Source: JAMXLG01 sp963818925
GTDB lineage: Bacteria; Vulcanimicrobiota; Vulcanimicrobiia; Vulcanimicrobiales; Vulcanimicrobiaceae
Assembly (NCBI GenBank): GCA_963818925.1
Contig: CAWFTN010000001.1
Coordinates: 806,001-870,000, forward strand
Length of the DNA stretch: 64,000 bases
Direction: 5' to 3'
Positions within the stretch are counted from its first letter, which is position 1; each line of letters begins with the position of its first letter. Positions 51,960 to 60,390 of the stretch are shown piece by piece. The notes under the pieces are model-generated. The model did not search any database and had not been told where the DNA came from. It worked only from the letters and a program-made list of their open reading frames with translations. A program made the translations under genes and the position numbers.

Positions 51960-54388
51960 TCGCCAAAGTAAGCGGATCGGGCGAGCGCATCTCGACCTAT
52001 GAGGTCGCCGATACGCAGATGTCGGTCGGAAGCACGTTCGGCGCACCGAAAGGCGCAATCATTCTGAAAGCCAACGGCGGCATCGAACGGTTTTTCTCCA
52101 TCGATAGCGGCGAAACCGTGATCGGCGGTCTGCAGTTTTACTACTGGGATCCGGTGACGAACGTCGCGCTTGGAAAATTGCCCGGGCAGTATATCATCCA
52201 CCCGGACCGGCAAGAGCACATCTACGAGTTGAGCAACGGCGTGATGGTGCGTGAGAAGGTGTTCATGTTGAACGCGCAACCTGAGCGCGAGGCAGCCGAT
52301 CCCGCCATTGCGTACTACCACATCGAGCTTCAAAACGTCTCCCAGCGTGTAGTCGATATGGCGGCGATTGCGGCAGCCGATGTCCGCGGATCCATGCAGA
52401 ACGACGTGCGCGTCCGCTATGACGAGCGGCGACGGGCATTTCTCGTAACGAACGTCTGCGATTCGGCTTGCGCGCGCGCGTTTGTCAGCAGCGTTAAGCC
52501 CGGACACTGGGAGGTGACGAACGACCACGGAAAATGTAGCCGCGTCGACTATCCGGGACCGCTTTCGCAGACGGTCAATCGAAGCGGAGAAGAACATATC
52601 GCGCTCTTCGAACACCGGTTCCGGTTGAAACCCAATGCGCGTTTTACGGTAACGTATCTCCTGGTCGCTGCATCGAACGGTTTACGCGAGCTTCGCCGCA
52701 TTCTCGATCGCGCACCCGGGCAGGCCGAGGCAGAAAAACGCACGCGCGAGCGGTATCACGCGATTCTCAACCGCGCCGTCGTCATGACGCCGGATGCCGA
52801 CGTTAATCGCGGCGTGCTTTGGGCAAAGGCGAATATGTTGCGAACGCAACTGCTGGCGCCGACCGGATGGTGCTTCGTCAACGACCCGACTTGTTCAAAC
52901 AATAGCGTGGCGCGTGATACGGCGTGGTTCGCGTTCGGTTCCGACTACGTAACGCCGGATTTTTCGCGCGAGTCGCTGCTCTGGTATCTCGAACATATGG
53001 AACGCAAGGGGATGGCCGTCGAGTACTACGACATTCGTAACGGCAAGACTGCGGACTATAATCTCAACATCAACGACGATACGCCGCTGATCGTTCTCGC
53101 GGCATGGCATCACTACAATGCGACCGGCGATCACGAGTTTCTGAAGCGCGCGTACCGTCCGTGCCGGCGCGCGGCGGACTACATCCTCTCGCAGCGCGAT
53201 CAACGCGGCCTCGTGACGTGCACGGCACGAGGCACGGCCGACTGGGGAATCGCGGGGTGGCGCAACGTCATCAAGGGATATCGCATCAGCGGCGCTGTGA
53301 CGGAAGTCAATTCGGAGTGTTTCGCCGCGTTGGATGCGGTCGGAAAAATGGCAGCTGAACTCGGTAAGGTCGAAGACGGGGCGCGCTATCGGCGTGAGGC
53401 ACAAACGCTGCGCGCGGCAATAAACGACCATCTCGTCAATCGCGAGACGGATCTCTATTACCTGACGATCGACGTTGACGGAACGAAACGGACCGATGTC
53501 ACGTGTGATCTGGTCTTTCCCATCATGTTCGGCGTTGCGGATCGCGACCGGGCGGCGCACATCGTCTCGCGTTTGAGCGTCGAGCCGTTTTGGACGGCCG
53601 CCGGCATTCGGACGGTACCGCGCGACGACATCACGTACGAACCGGTGGGCGGATATGGATTGCGCGGCGGCGTGTGGGTCGGCGTGACGTTTTGGTACGC
53701 CTTTGCTGCAGCGCGCTTCAATCCCGATTTCATGGCGTCGTCGCTCAGCGAAAGTTTCAAATATTACTCGCGCGACCCGCGCGCGAATAATACGGTACCG
53801 GGACAGTTTAGCGAATGGCTGCACGGCGAGACGCTCGTCAATCAAGGAATGATGCTCTCGCCATGGTTTCCGCCGCGCTATGTCTGGGCGGCGATCGAAG
53901 GGGCCGCGGGGCTTGATCTGTCTGCGGATGAGCCGAGTTGCAACCCGCGGCTCGCGCCGGATTGGCGATGGCTCGGCGTGCGAAACTTGCGGTTTAGAGG
54001 CGGATTCGTGACCTGGTTTATCGCGCGTGTGCCGGGCGAAGTGATGTACGCAACGTTTCGTGTACGCAGCGAGCTCGAATATCACGCGTACGATCGCGAC
54101 GTGACAGACGAACTCCTGGAGTCAACGAGCGACGACGTGACGGCGATTCTCCTGCAACGTGACGGCGAGCTCGTGCTCTTCGTCGGAAACACGGCGGACC
54201 GTACCGTTTCAACATCGGTTAAATTGAGAAAGGATCTTCAAGCGACGTTCGATGTGAAGATTTTTAGCAGCTTACGTGGGGAGTGGATCGAACAGACGCA
54301 TACCAGCCGGGAGCTCTACAAGGGAATCGCGGTTCAGGTGGACCGGCGCGGGTTCTCCGTGGTGGAGTTACGGAGGAAGCCGACGTGA
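51956..54388 (+). CDS. six-hairpin glycosidase (amylo-1,6-glucosidase/GH15-like)
   Basis: 810 residues from the GTG that overlaps the SDR stop. The N-terminal beta domain (to about 280) is followed by an (alpha/alpha)6 barrel: NNSVARDTAWFAFGSDYVTP, LNINDDTPLIVLAAWHHYNA, TCTARGTADWGIAGWRNVIK and VPGQFSEWLHGETLVNQGMM. Acidic residues there are the catalytic candidates. No signal peptide is present, so it would work on an intracellular oligosaccharide or glycoside. The exact GH family is not certain. Confidence 0.8.
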   Translation: MIAKVSGSGERISTYEVADTQMSVGSTFGAPKGAIILKANGGIERFFSIDSGETVIGGLQFYYWDPVTNVALGKLPGQYIIHPDRQEHIYELSNGVMVREKVFMLNAQPEREAADPAIAYYHIELQNVSQRVVDMAAIAAADVRGSMQNDVRVRYDERRRAFLVTNVCDSACARAFVSSVKPGHWEVTNDHGKCSRVDYPGPLSQTVNRSGEEHIALFEHRFRLKPNARFTVTYLLVAASNGLRELRRILDRAPGQAEAEKRTRERYHAILNRAVVMTPDADVNRGVLWAKANMLRTQLLAPTGWCFVNDPTCSNNSVARDTAWFAFGSDYVTPDFSRESLLWYLEHMERKGMAVEYYDIRNGKTADYNLNINDDTPLIVLAAWHHYNATGDHEFLKRAYRPCRRAADYILSQRDQRGLVTCTARGTADWGIAGWRNVIKGYRISGAVTEVNSECFAALDAVGKMAAELGKVEDGARYRREAQTLRAAINDHLVNRETDLYYLTIDVDGTKRTDVTCDLVFPIMFGVADRDRAAHIVSRLSVEPFWTAAGIRTVPRDDITYEPVGGYGLRGGVWVGVTFWYAFAAARFNPDFMASSLSESFKYYSRDPRANNTVPGQFSEWLHGETLVNQGMMLSPWFPPRYVWAAIEGAAGLDLSADEPSCNPRLAPDWRWLGVRNLRFRGGFVTWFIARVPGEVMYATFRVRSELEYHAYDRDVTDELLESTSDDVTAILLQRDGELVLFVGNTADRTVSTSVKLRKDLQATFDVKIFSSLRGEWIEQTHTSRELYKGIAVQVDRRGFSVVELRRKPT

Positions 54389-55254
54389 AGAACGACGGTA
54401 TGTATAGGTTTGGAATCAGCGAATTTACGACGACACCGTGGTCGTTCGAGCGCGATCTCGAGCGGTATGCCGCGCACGGCGTCGATGCGATCGAAGTGTG
54501 TGAATTCAAACTCAATCGCGACGATTATGCGCCGCAATTGGAACGGATTGCTGAAGCGGGTCTGACCGTGAGCTCCGTGCAGACGACGGTGCATTCGCTC
54601 TTCGTCGATTCATTGGTAAACGATCCGACGGACCCCGGCGATCGCACGGCCCATATCATGGCGTCGATCGAGCGTATCGCGCCATATGTGCCGAAGGCGA
54701 CGCCGTTCAACGTGATCACAGGTGCGGCACCGGGCGGCGATTGCGAGCGCGTATATCGCTTTGCACTGGAGGCGCTGCCGCGTCTCGCAGATCTTGCCGC
54801 GTCGTACGGCATGCGTATCGCGTTCGAGCCGCTCAACCCGATTCTGTTCAACTCCGATACGGCGTTGTGGGGACTCGACGACGGGCTCGAGCTGGTCGAA
54901 CGCATCGATCATCCGGCGCTCGGACTGACATGCGATACGTGGAATATTTTTCAAACGCCCGACGTGACCGCGGTGATCCGGGCGTGCGGCAAGCGTATCA
55001 TGCTCGTGCAGGTGAGCGATTGGCGCAGGCCGCGTAGCAATGCCGACCGGCGTTGTCTTGGCGACGGGACGATTCCGACGGCTGAGTTGCTGGCGGCGAT
55101 CCGAGCGGCGGGGTACGACCGGCCGTATGTCGTCGAAATCTTTTCTTCCGAATCGCTGCCGGACTCGTTGTGGCGAGCGGACCTCGATGAGGTGATCGAC
55201 CGCAACATCATGGCGTTCGAGCGCATATGGGAGGCGACGACGGCACGCATATGA
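54385..55254 (+). CDS. xylose-isomerase-like TIM-barrel sugar isomerase/epimerase
   Basis: 289 residues; GTG start, seven bases after GGAGG and overlapping the glycosidase stop by four bases. MYRFGISEFTTTPWSFERDL opens the barrel. GMRIAFEPLNPILFN, LTCDTWNIFQTPDV and HIS-equivalent VQVSDWRRPRSN give the metal-binding Glu, Asp and related ligands of the AP endonuclease-2/sugar-phosphate isomerase superfamily. YVVEIFSSESL supplies the last acid. Confidence 0.85.
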   Translation: MKNDGMYRFGISEFTTTPWSFERDLERYAAHGVDAIEVCEFKLNRDDYAPQLERIAEAGLTVSSVQTTVHSLFVDSLVNDPTDPGDRTAHIMASIERIAPYVPKATPFNVITGAAPGGDCERVYRFALEALPRLADLAASYGMRIAFEPLNPILFNSDTALWGLDDGLELVERIDHPALGLTCDTWNIFQTPDVTAVIRACGKRIMLVQVSDWRRPRSNADRRCLGDGTIPTAELLAAIRAAGYDRPYVVEIFSSESLPDSLWRADLDEVIDRNIMAFERIWEATTARI

Positions 55255-55922
55255 TTCCGTCGAGAATCATTGATATCAGTCAGCCGGTGTTCAGTAATTG
55301 CCCGCAGTATCCGGATACGACGCCGCGGCCGGCGCAGGTGCATTGGATGTATATTCACGGCGTCGAGCCGGTAAATAAAGAGATCGTCGAGATCAGCACG
55401 CATACCGGAACCCATTGCGATGCGCCGTTTCATTTCTTTCCCGATGGAACTCCGGTGGATCGCGTTCCGCTCGAGAACTATATCGGATGGGCTACGATCG
55501 TCGACGTGCGGGGAAAAGCGCCGGGTTCCGCGATTACGGCGAGCGATATCGAGCCGCATCTCGATCGCATTCAGCCGGATGACGTTGTGTTGCTCAATAC
55601 CGGGTGGGGGCAGAAGCGTGCGAATACCAAAGAGTTTTTGACGGAGTATGTCTATTGCGGCGGTGATGCGGCCGAAGCGATCGTAAACGCGGGCGCGAAG
55701 GGCGCGGGCATCGACGCAGTCAGCTTTGGCGGCTACAACGATCCGGCGAAAGCCGGGCCATCGCATCGGGCGATGCTCGGGAACAGGAAATTTATCGTCG
55801 AGGAGCTGTGCTTTCCCGACGAGGTGATGGACGGGCAGCGGCGGCTATTCGTGTGCGCGCCGGTGAAGTTGCGCGGCTGCAGCGGCGCCTGGACCCGCGC
55901 AGCGCTGTGGGAATTTCCGTAG
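55251..55922 (+). CDS. cyclase-family hydrolase (kynurenine-formamidase-like)
   Basis: 223 residues from the ATG overlapping the isomerase stop. The zinc-binding signature HTGTHCDAPFHFF and the preceding IIDISQPVFSNCPQYPDTTP are typical of the cyclase/KynB family; later GAGIDAVSFGGYNDPAKAG contributes further ligands. In this operon it may hydrolyse a lactone or amide of a sugar acid, an inference from context. It is the last gene of the run. Confidence 0.85.
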   Translation: MIPSRIIDISQPVFSNCPQYPDTTPRPAQVHWMYIHGVEPVNKEIVEISTHTGTHCDAPFHFFPDGTPVDRVPLENYIGWATIVDVRGKAPGSAITASDIEPHLDRIQPDDVVLLNTGWGQKRANTKEFLTEYVYCGGDAAEAIVNAGAKGAGIDAVSFGGYNDPAKAGPSHRAMLGNRKFIVEELCFPDEVMDGQRRLFVCAPVKLRGCSGAWTRAALWEFP

Positions 55923-55923
55923 G

Positions 55924-56196
55924 CTAAGAGATGTCGAACAATCGATTGAGGTCGCAGAGTTCGAATACTTTGCGTACGTGATTGCGCGGGCAAAGCAGCT
56001 TCACCACCCCCGCGTGGCCGCGGCCGATCATCCGGTTCTTTAGTTGAATGAGGCAATGTATTGCCGTGCTGTCGAGATATGTGACCTGGGATAGGTCGAT
56101 CACGGCAACATCGGCATCCGTTGCCCGGCTGAGTTCCATTGTTAGTGAGTCCTTTGAGTTGAGATCCAATTCTCCATCGAGCGTGACGCCAATCAT
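55924..56196 (-). CDS. STAS-domain anti-sigma-factor antagonist
   Basis: 90 residues with the SpoIIAA-like pattern: VAVIDLSQVTYLDSTAIHCL has the conserved Ser of the phosphorylation site (DST), preceded by LDLNSKDSLTMEL. Such proteins bind an anti-sigma kinase when unphosphorylated. No kinase or sigma-B gene is near. The gene is convergent with the cyclase gene, two bases apart. Confidence 0.88.
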   Translation of the reverse strand: MIGVTLDGELDLNSKDSLTMELSRATDADVAVIDLSQVTYLDSTAIHCLIQLKNRMIGRGHAGVVKLLCPRNHVRKVFELCDLNRLFDIS

Positions 56197-56382
56197 AATA
56201 AAGCGATGACGAGCAGCACGCTTCCCGATCGCGTGCTGTTACCTCCCTTTCTTCGAATATTTCGTAATATTTATACCCGTTTCACGCTGGTCGTCGTGCG
56301 TGAAGATGATGCGCGTCATCGCCGAGCGCAAAGATTCCAATTGTTTTCGTATGTGTTCCGGCTACCCGGGAATATAGTAAAC

Positions 56383-57039
56383 GTGAGTCCACTTTTGCAA
56401 CAAAATGTCGTCCACGCCGGTGTCATTCTGGCCGTTGTACTGTCGGCAAATGGGTTCGCTGTTGCGGCCCCACGATCGATGCAGCCGTATCAGCGCGGCG
56501 GCGTGCCGATAATTTCCCAAGTTGCGAGCGACCGAGCAATTGAGCGATACAGCGTTCCCTTGAAGATGAGTGTATCCGTTCATAAATGGATTTTTTCGTT
56601 TCATCGAGGCATGAGCGGACACGTGCGGTATAAGGCGCCGGCGAACGTCGTCTTTGACGGCAAGGGCGTGCCGGCGAAGTTCAGGTCGTTGTTCGGACAA
56701 CTCGGAACGCCGCTCACGTGGAGTCGGATCTACCGGCTTCACGTCGTGAAGCGCGATCGCGTTAATGGCGGCTACTGCGTCGTTGCCGGCGTTCCTCGAA
56801 AGCGTTCGCAAGTTGAGCGCGTCGTCATCAAAGACACGCCGTCGTCACCGATTCTAGCGACGTGGTATCTCCAAGGCGGATGGACGATCAACGGGGCTAT
56901 CCAGGAGCAACATCAACGAAAGTATCTGCTTCCAAAGCACGCGGCGCTCGACATTTCGGGGCATGGCTATAAGATTCACACCGACATGTTGTACGGCCGA
57001 TACGCGGTGGTGACGCGTCCCTCGACAAGCCCAGGATGA
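56383..57039 (+). CDS. secreted LolA-like/hypothetical protein with repeat-derived C-terminus
   Basis: The frame opens at 56206, but GTG at 56383 starts a signal peptide (VVHAGVILAVVLSANGFAVA), giving 218 residues. The mature part has SVSVHKWIFSFHRGMSGHVR and DVKFRS-like FDGKGVPAKFRSLFG, resembling outer-membrane lipoprotein-sorting-type beta folds; assignment is tentative. The last residues (TRPSTSPG) come from the interspersed repeat. The 186 bases upstream hold an AT-rich stretch (TTTCGTAATATTTATACCC) that may contain the promoter. Confidence 0.6.
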   Translation: MSPLLQQNVVHAGVILAVVLSANGFAVAAPRSMQPYQRGGVPIISQVASDRAIERYSVPLKMSVSVHKWIFSFHRGMSGHVRYKAPANVVFDGKGVPAKFRSLFGQLGTPLTWSRIYRLHVVKRDRVNGGYCVVAGVPRKRSQVERVVIKDTPSSPILATWYLQGGWTINGAIQEQHQRKYLLPKHAALDISGHGYKIHTDMLYGRYAVVTRPSTSPG

Positions 57040-57043
57040 CAGT
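57017..57043 (+). repeat. interspersed repeat, diverged short form
   Basis: CGTCCCTCGACAAGCCCAGG followed by ATGACAG; it covers the last codons and stop of the secreted-protein gene. Confidence 0.8.
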
Positions 57044-57052
57044 GGGGTGGTG

Positions 57053-57661
57053 TCAGGATGATAGTCGGGTTTGATCGCTGATCCAGTTGGTTTCCCATGT
57101 TTTTCCGTGGTCGCTTGAAAATGCTTGTTCGAAGTGTGGATGGCCGTTGACGCTGCGTGCCCATCGGTAACGGACGATTACGGGCGTCCCTTTCCAGGTG
57201 TCGTCGGCGTAGAACTCGCCCATGCCGTTTGCATTGAAATGGCCGACTTGTGGAGGTGGAATTAAGCCGCGTTCGCGCGTTCCCCACCAGAGCGTCCATT
57301 GATGTGTTTGCGCGTTGTACATTCGCAATGTTATGCCGGCGATTGTGCGATTCGGACAGCGGATGTTGGCTTCTTCGAGGTTTCCGCTGCCGCCCCAAAT
57401 GCCGCCCCAGATTGCGTGCGTTTCGCCTGTTGCGTTGCAGTCGTACCATTCGTGGCTGTTTTTGAGCCGTTCTTTCAAAATGCGAAAGTGGTAGTGCCAG
57501 GTGCCGAGTAAGAAATCGAAGTCTTTGCTGCCGTCGCGCGTCGTTGGTGTAATCCGGGCGGCTGCACCGGATTCGGCGCCGCTTGCGGCTATGAACGGCG
57601 TCAGGGCGGCGGCGACCGCGAATAGCAGCGCCGAGAGCGAGCGAAGCGAGCGGTGAGTCAT
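57053..57661 (-). CDS. secreted DUF1579-like protein
   Basis: 202 residues with signal peptide (LSALLFAVAAALTPFIAASG). DFDFLLGTWHYHFRILKER is the DUF1579 opening; NAQTHQWTLWWGTRERG and WARSVNGHPHFEQAFSSDHG follow. It is the clearest of three relatives in the window. The promoter next to the ATG implies a leaderless transcript. Confidence 0.8.
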   Translation of the reverse strand: MTHRSLRSLSALLFAVAAALTPFIAASGAESGAAARITPTTRDGSKDFDFLLGTWHYHFRILKERLKNSHEWYDCNATGETHAIWGGIWGGSGNLEEANIRCPNRTIAGITLRMYNAQTHQWTLWWGTRERGLIPPPQVGHFNANGMGEFYADDTWKGTPVIVRYRWARSVNGHPHFEQAFSSDHGKTWETNWISDQTRLSS

Positions 57662-57666
57662 GCTGA

Positions 57667-57696
57667 CTAGTATACTAGGACTATTATTGTAGTCAA
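57667..57696 (-). promoter_or_regulatory. promoter with palindromic operator of the DUF1579-like gene
   Basis: Minus strand: TTGACT (57696-57691), 16-base spacer, TATACT (57674-57669), then seven bases to the ATG. The 12-bp palindrome CTAGTATACTAG (57667-57678) covers the -10, and GACTA...TAGTC lies in the spacer. A PadR- or GntR-type repressor could bind; the regulator is unknown. Confidence 0.6.
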
Positions 57697-57718
57697 GTGC
57701 GGCAAGGAAACGGAGCGT

Positions 57719-57758
57719 GGCGGTCCTTCGATTGCGCTGCGCTCCGTTCAGGATGACA
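57719..57758 (+). repeat. interspersed repeat, long form
   Basis: CGGTCCTTCGATTGCGCTGC then GCTCCGTTCAGGATGACACT, immediately after the HAF-repeat gene stop on the opposite strand. Confidence 0.8.
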
Positions 57759-57767
57759 CTGGTGACG

Positions 57768-59102
57768 CTAGGGGATGCGGTATTTGCGGAGGAGTTGTTG
57801 GCGGGATTGGATTGATAGCGATAGTGGTTTGCGCGTTGTTTGAGTTTTTGCGGCGGCGATTTCGGTGTCGAGATCGCAGCCGATTCGTAAGTGGGCGATA
57901 TATGCGGGGCCTAAGCCCGATGACGTTGCGGACTCGCCTACGATGGTTCCAAAATCGTCGATGCTGTTTGCGAAAACGAGTTCGGGTGTTCCGGGTGGGA
58001 CGAGGCTGTTCAAGTCGACGGCTTTTCCGTTGTGATAGATGAAAGCACGCACGGTTGCGAAGTTTGCGCCGTAGGAGTTGCCGACGACGTCACCTTCGTC
58101 GTTGATTGCGTTGCCGAAGCTGTACGCGTCGCCGGGGAGCGGCGCAATCTTCGTCAATCCGTGTTGTGGCGTCCATACGAATGCGATTGGTTGTAAGTGG
58201 CCTGCGTCGTCGCCCGCGCCCGGCATGTTGATGAAGCCGGTAACCGCACCGCGGTCGTTGATCGCTTGCGGCGTGTTCCATGATTTCGAGCCCGGATCAA
58301 AGAGTTCGCTTACCGAACCGTAGCGCCAAATCACCGGGTGCTTTGCGGTGAAACGTCCGACGGCTTGATCGCAGAGTCCGGAAATTCCCACCGCTTCGCC
58401 GAGATCGTTGATGGCGGTTGCGGCTCCATCGGGATCACCGCTCAGCGTCGGTAATCGATGCGCGTGGTTGGTCGCATCCCACAATACGGGTTGGAACTGC
58501 AACACTTGGCCGTTCGTGCACGTCGGATCGTGCGTCGTGTTTTCGGCCCAGCCGACGATTTGGCCCTCGTCGTTGTTGCCGGCTGCGTAGCCGTCTTGAC
58601 CGCCGAGCGTCGGTAACGGAGTCATCCGATTGTTCTGCCATCGGAATCCGACGCAAACGTGGCCCGTCGGCGTGATGACGGGCAAGAAGAAGCCCGTGCA
58701 ACTCCACGGTTCGTTGTACGTATTCGTGGCAGCCGTTTCCGAAATGCCGGAAATGACGCCGAAATTGTTGAGGTTCGGCCACGACACGGCGCTGTTGGGT
58801 CCGCCGAGGGTCCCGAGATCTCGTCCTTTTCCATCGATCCAGAGTGCGGCGTGCGATACGACGTCGCCGGCGGGATCGGCTGCGCCGACGACCCATTCCC
58901 GCTCATTGATGCTTGCGGCATTTCCGAGCACGCCGCCGAATGTCGGCAGGATCGTGACCCGATACGATGTGTTCGTCGTTTGAATGTGCGATTCGCTGGA
59001 AGATGACGACGGCGGTGTCACGTTTCCGGAAGAACCACCGGCGCCGCTGCACGCAGTAATGGAGAGCGCCCCCGCAAGGGCTATGAAAATGCGTAGTCTC
59101 AT
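57768..59102 (-). CDS. lipoprotein with HAF-type repeats
   Basis: 444 residues from MRLRIFIALAGALSITACSG, with GGAGGAGAT upstream; ITAC is the lipobox. The body consists of about seven repeats of the form (A)INDxGxVVGxS (for example AAGNNDEGQIVGWAENTT, TAINDLGEAVGISG, NAINDEGDVVGNSY, NSIDDFGTIVGESA), typical of HAF/extracellular beta-propeller proteins. It is probably surface-exposed; the function is unknown. Confidence 0.85.
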   Translation of the reverse strand: MRLRIFIALAGALSITACSGAGGSSGNVTPPSSSSSESHIQTTNTSYRVTILPTFGGVLGNAASINEREWVVGAADPAGDVVSHAALWIDGKGRDLGTLGGPNSAVSWPNLNNFGVISGISETAATNTYNEPWSCTGFFLPVITPTGHVCVGFRWQNNRMTPLPTLGGQDGYAAGNNDEGQIVGWAENTTHDPTCTNGQVLQFQPVLWDATNHAHRLPTLSGDPDGAATAINDLGEAVGISGLCDQAVGRFTAKHPVIWRYGSVSELFDPGSKSWNTPQAINDRGAVTGFINMPGAGDDAGHLQPIAFVWTPQHGLTKIAPLPGDAYSFGNAINDEGDVVGNSYGANFATVRAFIYHNGKAVDLNSLVPPGTPELVFANSIDDFGTIVGESATSSGLGPAYIAHLRIGCDLDTEIAAAKTQTTRKPLSLSIQSRQQLLRKYRIP

Positions 59103-59195
59103 GACATCTCCTCCTGCATCGAAATCTAGCGATGGAGGCGATGCCCGTCGTTCACAATGAGACGATGGCCGACACAATCGGACGATGTGCGAACG

Positions 59196-60065
59196 CTACT
59201 GCGCTTGACGGCGGATCGTCGCGGGCGAGACTCCGTGGAGGCGGCGCATATGACGCGAGAGATGGCTTTGATTCGCAAAGCCGGCTTGCAGCGCGATGTC
59301 TGCAAGCGAAGCGTCACCGTGCACGAGTAAGTCCAGCGCACGTTCGACGCGCGCATTGATCACATACTGGTGAACCGGAACACCGACAGCGTTTCGAAAC
59401 AAGACTTTGAAATGCGACGGGCTGACGTTCGCGACCGCGGCAAGTTCTGCGAGCGATAGGTCGCGTGCGATGTTTTCACGGATGTAGTTGAGTACGCGCG
59501 TGAGCCGGCCCTTCGGCATGCCGGCGGGACGCGGCGGCACTTTCGGCCCGTAGTTTTTCAATAAACCGACGGCGAGCGCGCAGCCGAGACTTTCGGCGTA
59601 GAGCCGGCCGAGCGGCGCATCTGATTGCAGTTCGTCGAGGAGTCCCCAGCAAATGCGTTCGATGCGCGTATCTTTGACGTGCAGTTGCGGCGCGATGGCG
59701 ATGCGGTCGCCGTTGACGCCGAGCGATGACGCGGTTTCGCGCATGAACCATGGTGTGATGCCGATCGTGAGTTTGCTAGTCGGCGCCGAGATTTCCCAGA
59801 TGCGCGAGTAGCCGGCGGGGACGACTTTGATGTCACCCGGGACTTGCAAGCGGTGCACGTGTTGATCGTCGCAGCGGCTGGTCACGATCACCGGCGTGCC
59901 GACGTGCATGCTGATGCTGTGCTCTTCGAAGTAATCGTCGGAATAGCCGTCGCTTGCGTCCCACCACACCGCTTCAAAGCCGCGCCAGCCGAATTCGCGA
60001 CTGGCTTTGCGAGCATGAAAAGCGATCGGCCGGTCGATGCGAAGAACCCACTCCCGCTCTTCCAT
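59196..60065 (-). CDS. AraC-family transcriptional regulator
   Basis: 289 residues if started at MEEREWVLRI; a start at 60131 would add 22 residues. The N-terminal part is a cupin-like sensor domain (GDIKVVPAGYSRIWEIS). The C-terminal 100 residues hold two HTH motifs: DLSLAELAAVANVSPSHFKV and SLADIALQAGFANQSHLSRH. The target is unknown. Confidence 0.88.
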   Translation of the reverse strand: MEEREWVLRIDRPIAFHARKASREFGWRGFEAVWWDASDGYSDDYFEEHSISMHVGTPVIVTSRCDDQHVHRLQVPGDIKVVPAGYSRIWEISAPTSKLTIGITPWFMRETASSLGVNGDRIAIAPQLHVKDTRIERICWGLLDELQSDAPLGRLYAESLGCALAVGLLKNYGPKVPPRPAGMPKGRLTRVLNYIRENIARDLSLAELAAVANVSPSHFKVLFRNAVGVPVHQYVINARVERALDLLVHGDASLADIALQAGFANQSHLSRHMRRLHGVSPATIRRQAQ

Positions 60066-60390
60066 GCCCGCGCAACGTACGAGTGCACTGTTTGTGACAG
60101 CATGGCCAGCAATACTAGCCACCCTTCGCACGTCTACTGTTCAACAGCGCCCACAATGTGACGCTTACGGTGATAACCGCGCCGATGGCAGCGGCTGCGT
60201 GGTACACCGTCACAAAAAAAGTGTCAACGGCATGCATTTCTGGTCAGTTCACCCTCCATGCAGCACATTGTAAGTCGGGCGTATGCCAGTAGTGCGGCAC
60301 GGATTGGTGTAAAAAACGTTCGCGCTAGCTTAGAGTAGCAGACGTGCAGAGCGGCCCTTCGACAAGCTCAGGATGGCAGGTTGGTTGCGC
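60066..60390. other. intergenic region between the AraC-type and MFS genes
   Basis: No coding frame is supported apart from a possible longer start of the AraC-type gene. It contains AT-richer sequence with an A-tract (CACAAAAAAAGTG near 60210) and a copy of the interspersed repeat at 60352-60379. Confidence 0.5.
60352..60379 (+). repeat. interspersed repeat, short form
   Basis: CGGCCCTTCGACAAGCTCAG followed by GATGGCAG, just after the MFS gene stop on the opposite strand. Confidence 0.8.

Noticed and set aside
60200..60240. A-tract near 60210 as a replication or attachment site
   Set aside because: It is too short and without repeats or integrase nearby.
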